Shown here piece by piece: positions 6,490-15,816 of a stretch of DNA of 47,769 nucleotides. The notes beneath the pieces are model-generated. The model saw only the letters and a list, made by a program, of their open reading frames with translations. It did not search any database and had not been told where the DNA came from. Location of the stretch: positions 1 to 47,769 of the IMG/VR virus record IMGVR_UViG_3300031552_000008; one strand, given 5' to 3'. The first letter of the stretch is position 1; each line of letters begins with the position of its first letter. Position numbers and translations under genes: made by a program. Origin of the DNA: a virus.

Positions 6490-7917
6490 ATGGGAATCTC
6501 TGCCGCCAAATCCCAGCCCATCACTATTCCATATCGCTATACCCCGCGCTGGTATCAGGAAGGTCTATTTAATTGTGTGGCCAATGGGTATAAGAGAGGG
6601 GTAGCCGTATGGCACCGGCGTGCTGGTAAGGATAAAACCATGCTAAACATCGTGGCGAAGGAGATGTTTAAGCGCGTCGGTACCTATTTCTACTTCCTAC
6701 CCACCTATCAGCAGGGTAAGAAGATTATATGGAAGGGGATTGATAAGGACGGCTTTCGCTACATCGACCATATACCCAAGCAGGTAAGGAAGTCAATAAA
6801 CAATACGGAAATGACAATCGAGGCGGTTAACGGTTCCATTTTCCAAGTTGTTGGGTCCGACAATATTGACTCCATTGTGGGAACCAACCCCATAGGCTGC
6901 GTTTACTCCGAATATTCCATCCAGAACCCCGATGCCTGGAACTACATTCGACCAATTCTCATGGAAAATGGTGGCTGGGCTATATTCAATTATACCCCTC
7001 GTGGTCACAATCATGGATATCTCCTTTACAAGATGGCGCTTAAGAATCCCAAGTGGTTTTGCGAACTCTATGACATCCAGGCCACCCGAGTCCTAACTGA
7101 AGAGGATATACAGGAGGAGCGGGACTCCGGTATGTCGGAGGAAATGATAAGGCAGGAGTACTATTGTTCATTCGAAGCCACCATGCCGGGTGCCTATTAC
7201 GGGGAAGAAGTAATGATGGCAAGGAGGCAAAGGAGAGTATGCCCGATACCATACGACTCCTATCGACCTGTTCACACAGCTTGGGATATGGGGGCCGGTA
7301 AATCGGATGATATGGTGATATGGTTCTTCCAACTCGACGGATTTATGGTAAAGTTTATAGACCTGTATTGGAATCATAGCAAGGGATTGGCACACTACAA
7401 GAATATAATGGATGAAAGGGGATACAAGTACGGGACACACCTTGGACCGCATGATATTGAAAGGCCACAGCATACTGGTGGGGAGAATATAAAGACGATA
7501 AGGGAGATAGCGGAAGATGTAGGTCTTTCTTTTGTTAAGGTACCCGTTGTTCCCGACATACGAGTTGGTATTGAATTCGTTCGTTCCAAGTTCTCCAACT
7601 TTTACTTCGACTCCACTCTATGTGAGCACGGGGTTTCTGCTCTTGCCTCATACCGACGAGATTGGGATGCAAAGAACGGAATCTTTCGCCTTGCCCCCGT
7701 GCATGACTGGTCTTCCCATTTCGCAGATGCTCTCCGTACTGCTGCCTGTGGAATAGACTTGATAGAAGATCCGTCAAATGCCACCATTTTATCACCGTAT
7801 GGCAGTTATGAGGAGATGAGAAATAGAATGATAAGAGGGAGGGATCAAGAGTATGGAGGGAACAATGAACCGAGGACTGTAGAAGAATGGATTAAGATGG
7901 GGGGAGACTACTACTAA
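6490..7917 (+). CDS. terL: Large terminase subunit
   Basis: The protein is the ATPase/nuclease motor that packs DNA into the prohead. The N-terminal ATPase has a Walker A HRRAGKDKT (residues 42-50) and a Walker B-like strand CVYSEY with a catalytic Glu near 141, followed by the coupling segment FNYTPRGHNHG. The C-terminal RNase H-like nuclease begins at about residue 262 (TAWDMGAGKSDD) and has further acidic residues (GPHDIE, HFADALR). At 475 residues it is of normal length for the Terminase_6/Terminase_3-like group. ATG 6490 follows GGAG in the upstream stop region. Codon style changes abruptly from CGT-type to AGG-type arginines near 7200 and back near 7540. Confidence 0.93.
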   Translation: MGISAAKSQPITIPYRYTPRWYQEGLFNCVANGYKRGVAVWHRRAGKDKTMLNIVAKEMFKRVGTYFYFLPTYQQGKKIIWKGIDKDGFRYIDHIPKQVRKSINNTEMTIEAVNGSIFQVVGSDNIDSIVGTNPIGCVYSEYSIQNPDAWNYIRPILMENGGWAIFNYTPRGHNHGYLLYKMALKNPKWFCELYDIQATRVLTEEDIQEERDSGMSEEMIRQEYYCSFEATMPGAYYGEEVMMARRQRRVCPIPYDSYRPVHTAWDMGAGKSDDMVIWFFQLDGFMVKFIDLYWNHSKGLAHYKNIMDERGYKYGTHLGPHDIERPQHTGGENIKTIREIAEDVGLSFVKVPVVPDIRVGIEFVRSKFSNFYFDSTLCEHGVSALASYRRDWDAKNGIFRLAPVHDWSSHFADALRTAACGIDLIEDPSNATILSPYGSYEEMRNRMIRGRDQEYGGNNEPRTVEEWIKMGGDYY

Positions 7918-7934
7918 AATTAGGAGGCGCAACA

Positions 7935-8648
7935 ATGGCACTGATTAAAAATTTATGGCATTATCTGCACACAGTTACCGATCCGGTAATGAGGCGGACT
8001 CTTTCCGGAATCTTCGCCTTGTTCCTGGACACCGCTGACCCCCGCCGTATTGTGGTAGGATCTTCCTCTGCCCGCGCTGTTCGGGATGAGGCTGACCTGA
8101 AATTCATGCAAATGTATATCGACAACGGGGCAACCAGTGGGGATAATCGTGCCCTATACCTGAGACTTTACATTACGGGGGCTGGTGGTGGTGGGGAGGC
8201 TGCCAGAATTTTCACCACGGTAGAGGACGTGGCAGCCTCTTCCGCTCATGGTGCTCACATCAGTCTCAATTTCGGGACTTCCGGTACCGTAACCGGTCAG
8301 GGTATTGCAATGAGGGCCACCCTTCATCTTCCTTCCACCGCCCTTGCTTCCAATGTCACCCTTGCCGCTGTCCAGGCCGAAATCTATTCCGATGCGGCGA
8401 CCAGCGATCCGGGTGGCTCCACCCTTCTTTCCTACTTCCGTGCCGTCAACGGTGGGGATGCGACCGGTGGTGCGGATGTGGATGATGATGCCGTTCTGCT
8501 CGAGATCATAGGTACCACTGCCGGCGCCGCTAAGATGTTTGCTACCGGACTGACACCAGCCACTGTTTACGGTAACCTGACCGCTTCTCTCAAGATTCGG
8601 ATCGGGTCCACCATTTACTACATCCCGCTGGCAACAGCCATCACCTAA
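7935..8648 (+). CDS. Probable virion protein, 237 aa
   Basis: ATG 7935 has a strong TAGGAGG site. After a hydrophobic, helical first 35 residues (WHYLHTVTDPVMRRTLSGIFALFLDT), the protein is rich in Gly, Ala, Thr and Ser, with alternating beta-strand patterns, like head decoration or fibre-type structural proteins. It stands between the large terminase and the portal, and is followed by a small hairpin (8671-8688), which suggests separate control of its level. No family is recognised. Confidence 0.65.
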   Translation: MALIKNLWHYLHTVTDPVMRRTLSGIFALFLDTADPRRIVVGSSSARAVRDEADLKFMQMYIDNGATSGDNRALYLRLYITGAGGGGEAARIFTTVEDVAASSAHGAHISLNFGTSGTVTGQGIAMRATLHLPSTALASNVTLAAVQAEIYSDAATSDPGGSTLLSYFRAVNGGDATGGADVDDDAVLLEIIGTTAGAAKMFATGLTPATVYGNLTASLKIRIGSTIYYIPLATAIT

Positions 8649-8670
8649 TCGTTACCTGTTACTGAACTTT

Positions 8671-8688
8671 GGACCTGGGGGTAGGTCC
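8671..8688 (+). terminator. Small intergenic hairpin
   Basis: GGACCT (8671-8676), a six-base loop of mostly G, and AGGTCC (8683-8688) form a perfect stem. It lies 22 bases after a stop codon and 12 before the next ribosome binding site. There is no T-run, so it is more likely a processing or partial-attenuation signal than a full terminator. Confidence 0.45.
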
Positions 8689-8710
8689 CTTCACCTAAAA
8701 GGAGGAAATT

Positions 8711-9040
8711 ATGAAACTTTCAGTCTACGATCGAATTGCACTTCTCTCAATTTTGCCGAAACAGGGAAACATGGAGCAAATGATGGTGACGAAGAGATTA
8801 AGGAATGATCTGGATTTCACCTACTACGAGAAAAAAGAGATCGATCTCACCACCAAACCCAATGGGGAAGTGAGTTGGAAACCTGCTGTCGTGGTGGATA
8901 AGGAGATTCCTTTCTCCGCCTCTGACATTGCTTTTGTCCAACAGCGTCTCAAGTATCTGGATTCCCAGTCCTCTTTGACCGAGGCTCATGTGGAAATCTG
9001 GGACAAATTTGTGTCTTCTTCCCCTGAATTGGAGGAATAA
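8711..9040 (+). CDS. Unknown protein, 109 aa
   Basis: ATG 8711 follows AAAAGGAGG. The stretch of about 50 residues around the middle (DLDFTYYEKKEIDLTTKPNGEVSW, then FSASDIAFVQQRLKYLD) suggests strands followed by a long helix. This helix and the phrase 'LTEAHVEIWDKF' resemble small phage proteins that regulate or sit on tail or capsid proteins, but no name is justified. The stop overlaps the portal ATG (TAATG), so translation of the two is coupled. Confidence 0.65.
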   Translation: MKLSVYDRIALLSILPKQGNMEQMMVTKRLRNDLDFTYYEKKEIDLTTKPNGEVSWKPAVVVDKEIPFSASDIAFVQQRLKYLDSQSSLTEAHVEIWDKFVSSSPELEE

Positions 9041-11181
9041 TGTACTCTCCCGATTACTACGATGGATCTGATCCAGATTCCCCTCCCGTTTCTACCCTTG
9101 AGTCCTTTATTGAGGATGTTGTTCGGGAGGAGATAAAGGATGCTGAAGACTATACAAACCAAGTGGAGTCCAATGACCGGATTCGTCGCTGGAATCGGTA
9201 TTACGGAGGGAAACTCGGAAATGAGAAGGAGGGCCGGTCCAAGTATGTAAGCCGTGATATAATCGAGACGGTGGAGTGGATAATGCCTAACCTTATGTCC
9301 ACCTTTGTATCCTCCGATCCCAAGATTGAGATTTCTGTTGAGGGTCAGCCTGCCTCCGTTGGTAAGGCTCTTATGGTTAAAATACAGGAGGACCTAAATG
9401 ATGACGACGAGCGGTCCCTTTATGTTCTTCTATATCAGTGGTTCAAGGATGCTCTCGTTTCCGATACCGCTTTCGTCGTGATGGATTGGGACTCCGACGA
9501 GTCCAGCGAAAAAGTTCGTATTCCGCTTGCCAATACCCAACAAATGAACATGATGTACAATTCCCCCGATGTGGAGATGGAGGAGTATACAGATAATGGG
9601 GATGGGTCCTATTCCGATGTGGATATTATCGTTACGGAGGTCAAAGACGAAAAGGTAAACGTGGACAATATCCCTCATTGGGATGTAATTGTATCTCGCC
9701 ATACCAAGTTTATTAATGATCAGTACGGTAAGGGATTCAAAACAGTAATGATGTTGGATGATCTCCTATCCATTAATAAGAGGTGGAATGCTGAATCTGG
9801 GGAGGACTTCTTTACTGGTATTGATCGTCTCAAGTCCGTAATTAGTAAGCGCAAGGAGAACTCTTCCGAGAAGGATTCCTATATGGGAGCCGAGGATGAT
9901 GACTCTTCCTCCCCTTCCCTGCTCACCCGCAGTACCCAAGTCGAGGATGGTACCTATTCCAATGCAGACCCCAAGGATCGGGTGGAGGTGTGCCAATGGT
10001 ATACATTCATTGACGTGAACGACGATGGAATACTGGAGCCGATCATTTGTTGGGTGGGGGAAGGGGAGGTTCTTCTGCGTTGGGATCGTAATCCGGATGA
10101 GATGGTGATGATGTCCGCCCTATCCCCAATCTTGGATTGCTACAAGATGTTTGGTATTGCCTATGCCGACTTGATTGAGGATCTCCAGAATCTCAAGACC
10201 ATGATAATTCGCCGTATCCTCGACAATTTCGATTTTGCCACCATCGGTCGTACCTACATTCGTCCCAATGGTCGTGTTCCGATCAAGGAGTTGATGCAAA
10301 ATATTCCAGGGGATGCGATTCTGGCAGATCCCGATTCCGTGCATACCGAATATCCCAAGCCCTTCGATCAGTCCGCCTTGCGTCTCGTAGAGTGGGTGGA
10401 TTCGACTAAGGAGAACAGAACGGGGTCGACTCGTTACAATCAAGGAACGGATGCGGATACACTAAACAAGACCGCAACCGGCATGTCCATGATCCAGACA
10501 GCCAGCCAGAAACGGATAGATATGATTGCCCGTTTGTTTGGTGAAACTGGTATGAGAGATATGTACAAGAAGTGTGTTCTCCTTTATCGCAACAATATGA
10601 CTAGGCCTTTTACCGTAAAGGTGGATGGGATTGATGTAACCGTTTCGCCAGAAATGCTGAAGGGAAAGAAGATAACGTGCAAGGCGAATCTCGGGATAGA
10701 AGCACAGATTGGGATGATGGAGGCGGAAAAGGTTAAAGCGATTTTCGATTTCCTTGCCGGTGTTAATCAGATGTTTCCTGGCATCCTGGGTCCGGAACAG
10801 GTACACAATCTGTGTGTTAAGTTTGTTGCCAATATGGGGAACAAGAATCCGGAATCGTATGTGGCGATAATGGACCAGTTTATGCAGTCCCTGACTTCCG
10901 CACAGAAACAGTCACAGGAATTGCAACAGATTCAGGTTCAGTTGGAGCGAGAAAAGGTGAGGGTGGAATGGGCAAAGGTTCAGGTTGCGGCAAAGGAAGC
11001 GGAAATAGAGTTGAAAGACGTGGAACTGAACTTCCAGGGTCGTATGGAAACCAAGAAGATGGATATAGCCCAGAAGGACCGTGGGGATCAATTACGTTTC
11101 ATTGCTGATATGGCGAAGGTACTGGAACAAAAACGACAAAGGGTAAAATTATCTGGAGGTGCAAATGGAAGAAAACCGTAG
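9040..11181 (+). CDS. Portal protein (P22-like)
   Basis: The portal forms the dodecameric ring through which DNA enters and leaves the head. The 713-residue length, the opening EDVVREEIKDAEDYTNQVESNDRI, the clamp-region sequence ending DLQNLKTMIIRRILDN, and the segment NKTATGMSMIQTASQKRIDMIARLFGETGM match the P22-type portal pattern. The last 120 residues are a long charged coiled coil (QQIQVQLEREKVRVEWAKVQVAAKEAEIE), equivalent to the barrel of P22 portal. It starts on the overlapping TAATG at 9040 and is followed by scaffold and capsid genes in standard order. Confidence 0.9.
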   Translation: MYSPDYYDGSDPDSPPVSTLESFIEDVVREEIKDAEDYTNQVESNDRIRRWNRYYGGKLGNEKEGRSKYVSRDIIETVEWIMPNLMSTFVSSDPKIEISVEGQPASVGKALMVKIQEDLNDDDERSLYVLLYQWFKDALVSDTAFVVMDWDSDESSEKVRIPLANTQQMNMMYNSPDVEMEEYTDNGDGSYSDVDIIVTEVKDEKVNVDNIPHWDVIVSRHTKFINDQYGKGFKTVMMLDDLLSINKRWNAESGEDFFTGIDRLKSVISKRKENSSEKDSYMGAEDDDSSSPSLLTRSTQVEDGTYSNADPKDRVEVCQWYTFIDVNDDGILEPIICWVGEGEVLLRWDRNPDEMVMMSALSPILDCYKMFGIAYADLIEDLQNLKTMIIRRILDNFDFATIGRTYIRPNGRVPIKELMQNIPGDAILADPDSVHTEYPKPFDQSALRLVEWVDSTKENRTGSTRYNQGTDADTLNKTATGMSMIQTASQKRIDMIARLFGETGMRDMYKKCVLLYRNNMTRPFTVKVDGIDVTVSPEMLKGKKITCKANLGIEAQIGMMEAEKVKAIFDFLAGVNQMFPGILGPEQVHNLCVKFVANMGNKNPESYVAIMDQFMQSLTSAQKQSQELQQIQVQLEREKVRVEWAKVQVAAKEAEIELKDVELNFQGRMETKKMDIAQKDRGDQLRFIADMAKVLEQKRQRVKLSGGANGRKP

Positions 11182-11476
11182 CATAAAGGAAGTACTGGAA
11201 CTGGCGGAGTCGGCGGATATATTTCTCAATTCATTGGCCGTACAGGATTTTATTTCTACTCAGACCAATCTTCTGTATGAGAAATTTCTGACTCTTAACG
11301 TTTTATCGACCCCAGGCAGGGAAGAGGCTGCGAACGTGATTCATAAGCAAAATATACTTGCCGAACTCGTAGCCCACATGCGTTACTTGAGACAAATGAG
11401 GGATAAAATAGCTGCAGGAGAGAATTATGAAAAAGAAAAAAGAAACAGGTGGGGCGGAGAAGGAGACCAAATCTGA
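11165..11476 (+). CDS. Small helical protein, 103 aa
   Basis: The ATG at 11165 has GGAGG 8 bases upstream, inside the portal 3' end; a GTG six bases earlier is less likely. The product is almost entirely helical (SIKEVLELAESADIFLNSLAVQDF, then HKQNILAELVAHMRYLRQMRDKI). It sits between portal and scaffold genes and may be an assembly cofactor. No family is recognised. The C-terminal 16 codons overlap the next gene. Confidence 0.65.
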   Translation: MEENRSIKEVLELAESADIFLNSLAVQDFISTQTNLLYEKFLTLNVLSTPGREEAANVIHKQNILAELVAHMRYLRQMRDKIAAGENYEKEKRNRWGGEGDQI

Positions 11477-11651
11477 GGTTCAGATTACGGAACCGGTGTC
11501 CACTCCGAAACTGGTAACCAAAACCAAACCCGGACCCTGTTGTCTTGCTGCTGCCAGTTTAGTGGTTCCGATCAAGCACAAGAGCAGAAACGGGAATTAT
11601 ACCGAGGAATTGAAGGCCCAATACTGTGCCATTTGCGGCAGGGAATTGTAG
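11427..11651 (+). CDS. Small protein with C-terminal Cys motif, 74 aa
   Basis: ATG 11427 has GGAG a few bases before it. The Lys/Thr-rich N-terminal half is probably disordered. The C-terminal half has a CC pair (about residue 39) and a CAICG knuckle near the end, which could form a small zinc site. It is encoded partly within the 3' end of the previous gene and just before the scaffold gene. Function unknown. Confidence 0.6.
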   Translation: MKKKKETGGAEKETKSEVQITEPVSTPKLVTKTKPGPCCLAAASLVVPIKHKSRNGNYTEELKAQYCAICGREL

Positions 11652-11675
11652 GCCGAAAACCAAAGGGGGAATCAA

Positions 11676-12719
11676 ATGGAGAATAAAGACAAAAAGGATG
11701 ATGCGGACGTATTGGAGGACAAAATCTTCGATATGGATATCGAGTCTTTCAACAAGGCTCTGGAATCGGGAGATGTATCACTGATTTCCGGGGACGAGGA
11801 AGAAATCGATACGGATGCAGGGGGGGAAAAGGTAACGGAGGGGGAGGGGGATAGGGAAACCAAGACCAAAATCAAATCCGAGTCCGGTCGTTCCTTTACC
11901 ATAGTCCATAATGGCAAGGAACATGTACTGGATGAGGGCAAGATGATCGAATTGGCCCAGAAGGGGTTCGATTACGATACCAAGGTTGGTCCCCATCGCC
12001 GACTTGTCCAGCTTTTGGACTCCGATCCCCAGGCCCAGCAGCTTCTGAATTCCCATTTTGTGCGGAGATTCAGTGGGGCACCAGCTCCCGTTTCTGTTGA
12101 TGACCCGAACTTTCGTCCCGCGCCTGCCCAGGTTCCTGCCCCGGCCCCTGCTCCGGCCCCCGATTTGAGTTCCGTAAAGCTGAAGAAGCTATCGGAGTTC
12201 GATTCCGAGGCGGAGTGGTTGATGGATAGCTTTCAGCGGATGAATGCGGCAGTCAGACCCGCTCCTGCCCCGGCCCCATCTCCGGCTACCCTAACCCCAC
12301 CCCAAGTTCGGATTCCGTCTCAGCATCAAGGGATTCAGATGGTGGTGAACATGGTTCGGTCCCACGATCCCCTTTCTGCGGACCGCGTCATTCCCCACAT
12401 CGACCAGTATGCGGACCAGTTAACGGTGGAGGAGCATCGAAAGGTTACATCCAGTTTGCCTGAATTTCTTAACTTTTACGACAAGGTAAAAGAGCAGGTG
12501 TTGGGGTCCAATCCTTCCCAGGACTCCAATTCGGGAGAGACATTTACACCAAAGCCCAATAATGGCGACGATGCCAGCAAGGGTGGTAAAAAGAGGCGGT
12601 TTAGCCTAAAGCCGGGGGGCACCGAGAGACCCAGTTCCGGTAAAAAGGGCAAACCGATTAATATTTGGGAACTGCCATCGGATCAATTCAACGCCTTGGT
12701 GGATTCCAAAATCGGCTAA
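11676..12719 (+). CDS. Probable scaffolding protein
   Basis: The 347-residue product is acidic and low-complexity, with Pro/Ala-rich linkers (PAPAPAPAP around residues 150-165 and again near 195-205). The N-terminal 75 residues are strongly acidic and the C-terminus is basic (GGKKRRFSLKPGG). This composition, and its place between portal and major capsid protein, are typical of internal scaffolds that guide prohead assembly and are later lost. No sequence motif proves it. ATG 11676 follows AAGGGGG. Confidence 0.75.
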   Translation: MENKDKKDDADVLEDKIFDMDIESFNKALESGDVSLISGDEEEIDTDAGGEKVTEGEGDRETKTKIKSESGRSFTIVHNGKEHVLDEGKMIELAQKGFDYDTKVGPHRRLVQLLDSDPQAQQLLNSHFVRRFSGAPAPVSVDDPNFRPAPAQVPAPAPAPAPDLSSVKLKKLSEFDSEAEWLMDSFQRMNAAVRPAPAPAPSPATLTPPQVRIPSQHQGIQMVVNMVRSHDPLSADRVIPHIDQYADQLTVEEHRKVTSSLPEFLNFYDKVKEQVLGSNPSQDSNSGETFTPKPNNGDDASKGGKKRRFSLKPGGTERPSSGKKGKPINIWELPSDQFNALVDSKIG

Positions 12720-12744
12720 CCACATTGCTGTTTAAGGAGGAATC

Positions 12745-13773
12745 ATGCCATTAATTACCACAACCTCAGATATCCCCGGTGAATTGCAGGGATTCTATGA
12801 TCGGAACCTTCTGGAGAATGCGACCAGAATCCTGATCTACGACAAATTTGGCCAAAAGCGTCGGATGCCCCCGAACATGGGTACCCGTATCAATTTCAAG
12901 CGCTTTGGTAAGCTGCCCATCAACACCTCCAAGTTGATGGAAGCTGTGACCCCCGATGGGAAGAAACTGTCGGCAGTCACCCTCTACGCGACCCTGTCTC
13001 AGTATGGGGATTACATTACCCTGTCCGATTGGGTCATGCTGACCGGCCTCGATCCCAACTTGCTCGAAATTGGTAAGGAGCTTCTGGCCGATCAGATGGC
13101 GGAGGTGTCCGATACCCTAACCCGAAATGAACTCCTGACCGGTACCAATGTTCGTTACGCAGGAGGTGTGGTAACTACCCGTGCCACCGTCAATTCCGCC
13201 ATTGTCGATGAGGATGTCGATTCCACTCTCCGTTCGTTGGAAAATGCTCGTGCGAAGAAAATTACGGGTATGAACAAACCAGATTCCAGAACGGGTACGA
13301 TTCCGATTCGGCCATCCTACATTGCCGTTACCCACACCGACTCCCGCTACGATGTTGAGCATCTGTCCAACTTCATTGCGGTGGAAAATTACACCAAGCA
13401 GGATGCCCTGTCCATGTATCAGGGTGAACTGATTGAAATCGGTGAAACCCGTGGTATTCGGTGGCTTGCAACCGATATGGCAAAAATCTGGCAGGCGGGT
13501 GGAGCAGCAGTTGGGTCCACCGGTCTCGTTGCCGACGATGACACCAACATCGATGTTTACGGAACCCTGATTTTTGCCCGTAACGCTTATGGAATTGTTC
13601 CCCTGCAGCGCGGTACCATGAAAAACATCGTGAAGGGGTTGGGTTCCGCCGGTACCGAAGATCCCTTGGACCAACGTGCCACCTCCGGTTGGAAAATGGC
13701 CAGGACGGAAAAGATCCTGAACGAAGATTGGCTGTTCCGTCTGGAGCATGGAGTGACGAAACTGAGTTCGTAA
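12745..13773 (+). CDS. Major capsid protein, N4-gp56 family
   Basis: The 342-residue protein forms the head shell. The start TTTSDIPGELQGFYDRNLLENA, then DKFGQKRRMPPNMGTRINFKRFGKLP, followed by SQYGDYITLSDWVMLTG (about residues 90-108), is the diagnostic pattern of the N4-gp56 family of HK97-fold capsid proteins. The rest includes the usual ITHTDSRYDVEHL motif. ATG 12745 has a perfect AAGGAGG. The gene is followed by a stable hairpin (13779-13852) that may protect its message and raise its yield. Confidence 0.93.
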   Translation: MPLITTTSDIPGELQGFYDRNLLENATRILIYDKFGQKRRMPPNMGTRINFKRFGKLPINTSKLMEAVTPDGKKLSAVTLYATLSQYGDYITLSDWVMLTGLDPNLLEIGKELLADQMAEVSDTLTRNELLTGTNVRYAGGVVTTRATVNSAIVDEDVDSTLRSLENARAKKITGMNKPDSRTGTIPIRPSYIAVTHTDSRYDVEHLSNFIAVENYTKQDALSMYQGELIEIGETRGIRWLATDMAKIWQAGGAAVGSTGLVADDDTNIDVYGTLIFARNAYGIVPLQRGTMKNIVKGLGSAGTEDPLDQRATSGWKMARTEKILNEDWLFRLEHGVTKLSS

Positions 13774-13778
13774 TCTAA

Positions 13779-13852
13779 TTTAGTGGGGGGTGCTGGGCTA
13801 CCCGTTACTGTAGAGCTAACCCAGACCTTCATGTGCGGGTGCCCCCACTAAA
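13779..13852 (+). terminator. Long hairpin after the capsid gene
   Basis: TTTAGTGGGGG (13779-13789) pairs perfectly with CCCCCACTAAA (13842-13852). The 52-base interior has weaker internal pairing (CTGGGCT against AGCTAACCCAG). It begins six bases after the capsid stop codon and ends shortly before the next AGGAGG. It could be a terminator or an attenuator that sets the capsid-to-downstream ratio. No U-run follows, so read-through is likely. Confidence 0.65.
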
Positions 13853-13877
13853 CCCTACTCTTTATTAGGAGGTTCAA

Positions 13878-14585
13878 ATGAGAGAATATTATGCAATTCC
13901 CATTATCGCCCAGGGATCCAATGACATCTTCGTTCCGATCGGTTTTTGCCCCGACGTTATCCGTATTACGGAATGGGCTACCGGTTTGGAGATTGTATGG
14001 TGCCGGTGGCAGGGTATTGATACCGCCATCACCATCGTCGCTGCCGGTGACAAGACGGTACAGACCGGTGAGGGTGTGGTACTCGGCTCCATTGCTGAGA
14101 AGGACGGGGTTGCCATGTCCGCCGATGCCGACTTCACCGCCTTTTCCGATTCCAATTGGACGGAGGGGAATCTTACCGCCAATGCGGTTAAACTCACCTC
14201 TGACCTTACCGGGCTTACCGATCATGCCCTGCTGCTTTTCGAAGCCTTTCGCATGAGTGAACCGGTAATTCGTGCCGTTCATGATGGTGGCGACAATTCC
14301 AATACCTACTTCCAGGATTCGTCCATCGATTTCCGTGAGTTAGGTGTTTCGGGTGCCGCCGCTGAGTGTTCCTGGCTCCTGTACAATCTGTCCAACAACA
14401 ATTACTGCTTCATTTCCGATGTGGTACGGCCTTCCGGTCAGGCGAAATATTGCCGACTTATGACCGCCGAAGCGAAGGACGGAACCGCCACCGCCGCCGC
14501 CGATTTTGATGACGACGATGTGGCACTGATCCTTCCGCGTCGCATTGCGCAGTATCCGTTGTCCGATTATGGTTTAATGACGTAG
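13878..14585 (+). CDS. Probable virion protein, 235 aa
   Basis: ATG 13878 follows TTAGGAGG. The composition is Asp/Ala/Thr-rich with regular beta-strand patterns (FVPIGFCPDVIRITEW; DTAITIVAAGDKTV) and an acidic C-terminal third (AAADFDDDDVALILP). It lies directly after the major capsid gene, flanked by two strong hairpins, which suggests its level is set on its own. A head decoration or capsid-associated protein is likely, but no family is recognised. Confidence 0.7.
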   Translation: MREYYAIPIIAQGSNDIFVPIGFCPDVIRITEWATGLEIVWCRWQGIDTAITIVAAGDKTVQTGEGVVLGSIAEKDGVAMSADADFTAFSDSNWTEGNLTANAVKLTSDLTGLTDHALLLFEAFRMSEPVIRAVHDGGDNSNTYFQDSSIDFRELGVSGAAAECSWLLYNLSNNNYCFISDVVRPSGQAKYCRLMTAEAKDGTATAAADFDDDDVALILPRRIAQYPLSDYGLMT

Positions 14586-14607
14586 GCGTCCTCCAGCGCC
14601 TTCCCCA

Positions 14608-14643
14608 GGGCGAGCCGGTCCATCCGCCATCACCGGCTCGCCC
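14608..14643 (+). terminator. 12-bp stem hairpin
   Basis: GGGCGAGCCGGT (14608-14619) pairs exactly with ACCGGCTCGCCC (14632-14643) around a 12-base loop. It starts 23 bases after a stop codon. It is a strong, GC-rich structure but lacks a following T-run. Together with the hairpins at 8671 and 13779 it marks three steps in the head-gene operon. Confidence 0.65.
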
Positions 14644-14688
14644 ATCCTACTTAATAGGGACAATACCTACTAATAAAGGAGAACGAAG

Positions 14689-15096
14689 ATGGCAAAAGAA
14701 AAAGAGCAGGCAAGTGAACGGGATTGGGGTTCAGATAGGGGAGCGATTGACCCAGACAAAGAGTACCTTTGTGTTGTGCATCGGGTTAATACCGAAAAGG
14801 AAAATGCGGATTTTCCCATCATTGTAAATTTAAATGGTAGGAAAAGGAGAGTGGTATCACCAGGGGAAAAAGCGAGGCTGTTTGGTTATCACATACTGAT
14901 TCTGCGAGATTCCGTTAACGAGACGGAGATATCAGTCCCGTCGGAATCGGCAGTATATGAATCCAAAGACCCACTGAAGGCGGCTGAGCAAAATTTTCCT
15001 GGGTTTCGTGCAATTCGCAACGAGGATGATGGGACAATTACTCTCCTACGCCATTCTCCGCGATACTCGGTTGAGGTGATCAGACCGATTAGTTAG
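14689..15096 (+). CDS. Unknown protein, 135 aa
   Basis: ATG 14689 follows AAAGGAGAACG. The product has an acidic/basic N-terminus and then alternating strands (FPIIVNLNGRKRRVVSPGEKARLFGYHILI), with a centre like a small beta-barrel. The position, between capsid and adaptor genes, suits a head-completion or joining protein. No family is recognised. Confidence 0.65.
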   Translation: MAKEKEQASERDWGSDRGAIDPDKEYLCVVHRVNTEKENADFPIIVNLNGRKRRVVSPGEKARLFGYHILILRDSVNETEISVPSESAVYESKDPLKAAEQNFPGFRAIRNEDDGTITLLRHSPRYSVEVIRPIS

Positions 15097-15138
15097 ATCC
15101 ACTGGTCCTTCCCTCAACGATCAACAAGAGGGATAATA

Positions 15139-15804
15139 ATGGACAATCTTACCGCAATCATAAACAAAGCAAGGATTAGGACTCGCACCTCCACCACTCG
15201 TTCCAATTTAATTACCGATGCAAGTTTGTTGGTTTTGGTGGCGGATATACTGGAGGAATGCAGGCTCAAAATGGTGGAGGTTGAGTCCAACCTTGTTTAC
15301 ACAATCCTTCCTATTACCACAGTTGCAGATACCAAAGAATACACAATTTCCGATTACCTTACCAACTTCGATTCCATGATGGAAAATGGAGTTTTTGTTG
15401 ATAATGAGGGGGATTCCCTTGTTGAGGCTTTGGAGGAGGATTCACTTTCATTTGATCTTACCACTACTGATCAACCCACTCACTTCTACCTAACTGAGGA
15501 TAGCAAGATCGGCTTCCTGCCTATTCCCGATGATGCCTATTCCATCTACTGTTACTACTTCCCAACAATTGATGCCCTGGGTACTATAGACGGAGATCTA
15601 GAGGTATGGCGCGGTATTTGGGATTCCTACATCTGTAAGCGTTTGCAGTACGAGATCAACTATATTTATGAACGAGACACATCCACTCTCGCCCTGGAAA
15701 TTATTAGTGAGGAAGACGCTGCAATGCATCGTGTTTCCCGTTATGGCCATCGCGTTCATCGTCGAATTCCCAAATCTGATTTCTTTTCAGTTGCTGGTAT
15801 ATAG
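15139..15804 (+). CDS. Probable head-tail adaptor
   Basis: ATG 15139 follows GAGGGATAAT. The 221-residue protein begins with a helical region (IINKARIRTRT, LVLVADILEECRLKMVEVE), has a strand-rich middle and ends in two helices (YICKRLQYEINYIYERD). Residues VWRGIWDSYICKRL are typical of the helical ends of podoviral adaptor or tubular proteins. Gene order (capsid, two small genes, adaptor, large tail protein) agrees with this. The call is by position and general build, not by a decisive motif. Confidence 0.6.
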   Translation: MDNLTAIINKARIRTRTSTTRSNLITDASLLVLVADILEECRLKMVEVESNLVYTILPITTVADTKEYTISDYLTNFDSMMENGVFVDNEGDSLVEALEEDSLSFDLTTTDQPTHFYLTEDSKIGFLPIPDDAYSIYCYYFPTIDALGTIDGDLEVWRGIWDSYICKRLQYEINYIYERDTSTLALEIISEEDAAMHRVSRYGHRVHRRIPKSDFFSVAGI

Positions 15805-15816
15805 GGGGTAGTGGTT

